Positions 62,463 through 64,000 of a stretch of 64,000 nt of DNA are shown here, piece by piece. This DNA is from Mucilaginibacter pallidiroseus. GTDB taxonomy: Bacteria > Bacteroidota > Bacteroidia > Sphingobacteriales > Sphingobacteriaceae. The position numbers and the translations under genes are program-made. The notes beneath the pieces were generated by a model that did no database searches, was not told where the DNA came from, and worked only from the letters and a program-made list of their open reading frames with translations. The stretch is from the NCBI RefSeq assembly GCF_007846085.1, contig NZ_VOEJ01000002.1:434001-498000 (forward strand), in the 5' to 3' direction. Positions within the stretch are counted from its first letter, which is position 1, and every line of letters begins with the position of its first letter.

Positions 62463-63716
62463 ATGCAGCTAAATGCCCAATTGCAGTATACGGTTACAGA
62501 TAGATTTTTGCGGTACGTGGTTATCGACACACAATCTGACCCTGCCTCGAATAGCCAACCATCTACCGAAAAACAAAAAGACCTTGGCAGGCTATTCGTA
62601 GCCGAGTTGCTTGAGATAGGCATAACCGATGCACATTTGGACGACTACGGTTACGTTTATGCTACCGTGCCTGCTAATACAACCAAGTCTTACGTACCTG
62701 TCATCTGCTTTTGCTCGCACATGGATACCTCGCCCGATTGCAGCGGCTATGGTGTTAAACCTATCATCCACAAAAATTATGATGGCAGCGACATTATTTT
62801 ACCAGTGGATAAAAGCCAGGTGTTACGGATGGCCCAACATCCCGATCTTAAAAACCAACTGGGAAATGATATTATTACGGCATCGGGCGATACTTTGCTT
62901 GGGGCAGACAACAAGGCGGGGGTGGCCGAGATAATGGACGCAGTTTATCATTTGGTTAATCACCCGGAAATTAAGCATGGCACCATAAAAATTTTGTTTA
63001 CACCCGACGAAGAAATTGGCCGCGGGGTTGATAAAGTAGACATCGAAAAACTCGGCGCTTTTGCATGCTACACCATCGACGGTGAAAGTGCCGGCAATAT
63101 GGAAAATGAAACCTTTAGCGCAGATGGCGCCAGGTTAATCATAAACGGCATTAGCGCACATCCCGGCTTTGCCAAAGGGCAAATGGAAAGCGCCATTAAA
63201 ATAGCGGGACGAATTATTGCTGCCCTTCCGGAGGACTTATCGCCCGAAGGCACCGAAGGCATGCAGGGTTTTGTACACCCGGTTGATATAAGCGGTCATG
63301 TTGAAACTGCAGTAATTGATTTTATTATCCGGGATTTTGACGATGACAAATTAGCTGCTCATGCAGATGTGATAAGAGATGTGGCCGACAGTGTTTTAAA
63401 AAACTTCCCTAATGCATCATATACTCTCGATGTAAAACCACAGTACCGCAACATGAAAAACGTGCTTGCCCAGCACCCGCATATTGTGGAGTACGGCATG
63501 GAGGCCATCAGGCGTGCAGGTATGGAAGCTAAACTGTGCAGTATACGTGGCGGTACAGATGGCTCGCGCCTGTCATTTATGGGATTACCAAGCCCTAACA
63601 TTTTTGCCGGCGAACATGCGTTTCATGGTAAGCAGGAGTGGGTGTCTGTACAGGATATGCAAAAGGCGGTTGATACCATACTAAACCTTTGCGCAATTTG
63701 GGAGGAGAAAGCTTAA
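62463..63716 (+). CDS. pepT: Peptidase T (tripeptide aminopeptidase)
   Basis: The 417-residue M20-family enzyme removes the N-terminal residue from tripeptides in the cytoplasm. The dizinc site shows VICFCSHMDTSPDCSG (His, Asp), LLGADNKAGVAEIM (Asp bridging), FTPDEEIGRGVDK (Glu base and ligand), YTIDGES (Asp) and a late HGKQE-like GEHAFHGKQEWV. The length is standard for PepT. The stop overlaps the convergent phosphatase gene by four bases. Confidence 0.95.
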   Translation: MQLNAQLQYTVTDRFLRYVVIDTQSDPASNSQPSTEKQKDLGRLFVAELLEIGITDAHLDDYGYVYATVPANTTKSYVPVICFCSHMDTSPDCSGYGVKPIIHKNYDGSDIILPVDKSQVLRMAQHPDLKNQLGNDIITASGDTLLGADNKAGVAEIMDAVYHLVNHPEIKHGTIKILFTPDEEIGRGVDKVDIEKLGAFACYTIDGESAGNMENETFSADGARLIINGISAHPGFAKGQMESAIKIAGRIIAALPEDLSPEGTEGMQGFVHPVDISGHVETAVIDFIIRDFDDDKLAAHADVIRDVADSVLKNFPNASYTLDVKPQYRNMKNVLAQHPHIVEYGMEAIRRAGMEAKLCSIRGGTDGSRLSFMGLPSPNIFAGEHAFHGKQEWVSVQDMQKAVDTILNLCAIWEEKA

Positions 63717-64000
63717 ACTATTTTTAGCGTAAGCAGGGTAATATCATCAATAGGTTTGGCTTTTGTAACCTCGGCAACGTGGCTCATAAGCTTCTCATTA
63801 AATTCGTCAGGAGTTAGCGTTCCGTTATCGGCAACAAAATCCAGCAGCTTTTCTTCGCTCCAAACTTTAAAATTATGATTTTCATGATCCATTAGGCCGT
63901 CGGTATAATTTACCAAAAGGCTTCCCGGATCAATATCTACCTCGCCCTGGTTTAAAAAAGGCAGCTCATCAAAAGCGCCTATCATGGTAGTACCTAATTT
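63713..64000 (-). CDS. SpoIIE-type (PP2C) serine/threonine phosphatase, C-terminal fragment
   Basis: Only the last 95 codons lie in the window; the gene continues past base 64000. The frame runs unbroken through the window edge (KLGTTMIGAFDELPFLNQGEV), so the internal Met at 63985 is not the start. The GSLLVNYTDGLMDHEN motif (metal Asp of YTDG) and the terminal KPIDDITLLTLKIV are the family C-terminus. Such phosphatases end environmental-signal cascades; which one is not visible here. Confidence 0.85.
   Translation of the reverse strand, partial: KLGTTMIGAFDELPFLNQGEVDIDPGSLLVNYTDGLMDHENHNFKVWSEEKLLDFVADNGTLTPDEFNEKLMSHVAEVTKAKPIDDITLLTLKIV

Overview
The window looks like a chromosomal segment of a Bacteroidota bacterium of the family Sphingobacteriaceae, most like Mucilaginibacter or Pedobacter. 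The reasons are: promoters of the Bacteroidota type (TTTG, about 20 bp, TAnnTTTG) in place of E. coli-type boxes; an almost complete lack of Shine-Dalgarno sequences; a PorX-type response regulator with a PglZ domain; a fused LpxC/FabZ; futalosine-pathway menaquinone genes; and several families of palindromic intergenic repeats. The genus assignment is inference from family resemblance, not from a marker gene. I see no tRNA or rRNA gene, prophage, transposase, CRISPR array or conjugation gene, so this is mostly core genome.

Layout. 1-1.1 kb: pyruvate dehydrogenase E1 alpha and the start of E2. 1.6-6.9 kb: an NlpC/P60 peptidase, a CapA-like lipoprotein, two tiny membrane proteins, a candidate three-hairpin small RNA (about 3914-4028), a GreA/B-like protein, an RRM protein, ribosome recycling factor, and a MarR-GNAT fusion preceded by a perfect 22-bp palindrome. 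7.1-9.1 kb: mqnD, a membrane protein and mqnB; both mqn genes carry intergenic-type repeat sequence inside the reading frame. 9.1-15 kb: queD/PTPS-like gene, folE, fabD and a very large NtrY-like histidine kinase. 15-21 kb: lipid A genes lpxD, lpxC/fabZ and lpxA, with an ABC ATPase, efp and an HD hydrolase. 21-24.6 kb: porX, tsaE and alanine dehydrogenase. 24.6-35.5 kb: envelope and secreted proteins (histidine phosphatase, BrkB-type membrane protein, aspartyl protease with PDZ, zinc metalloprotease, collagen-like lipoprotein, TonB-type outer membrane protein). 35.5-44.7 kb: a nearly complete pentose phosphate cluster (ROK/polyphosphate-type glucokinase, tkt, rpiA, tal, a HAD hydrolase, gnd, zwf, pgl). 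45-47 kb: a bacteriophytochrome histidine kinase. 47.5-64 kb: mixed metabolic, protease and envelope genes, including a frameshifted DUF1801 gene, a GH42-like glycosidase, a conserved unknown protein with an EF-hand-like loop, a dipeptide epimerase, a rhomboid protease next to an M14 peptidase, peptidase T and a partial SpoIIE-type phosphatase.

How the parts work together. The pentose phosphate cluster turns glucose into glucose-6-phosphate, NADPH and pentoses, with sugar-phosphate recycling through transaldolase and transketolase. The lpx block makes the first acylated lipid A intermediates. PorX links the segment to type IX secretion control, although no Por secretion component lies here. 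The most interesting non-coding items are the small RNA candidate, the palindromic repeats that have entered coding sequence, a terminator hairpin ending just before the start codon of the next gene in two places, and promoters that place transcription start almost on the start codon.
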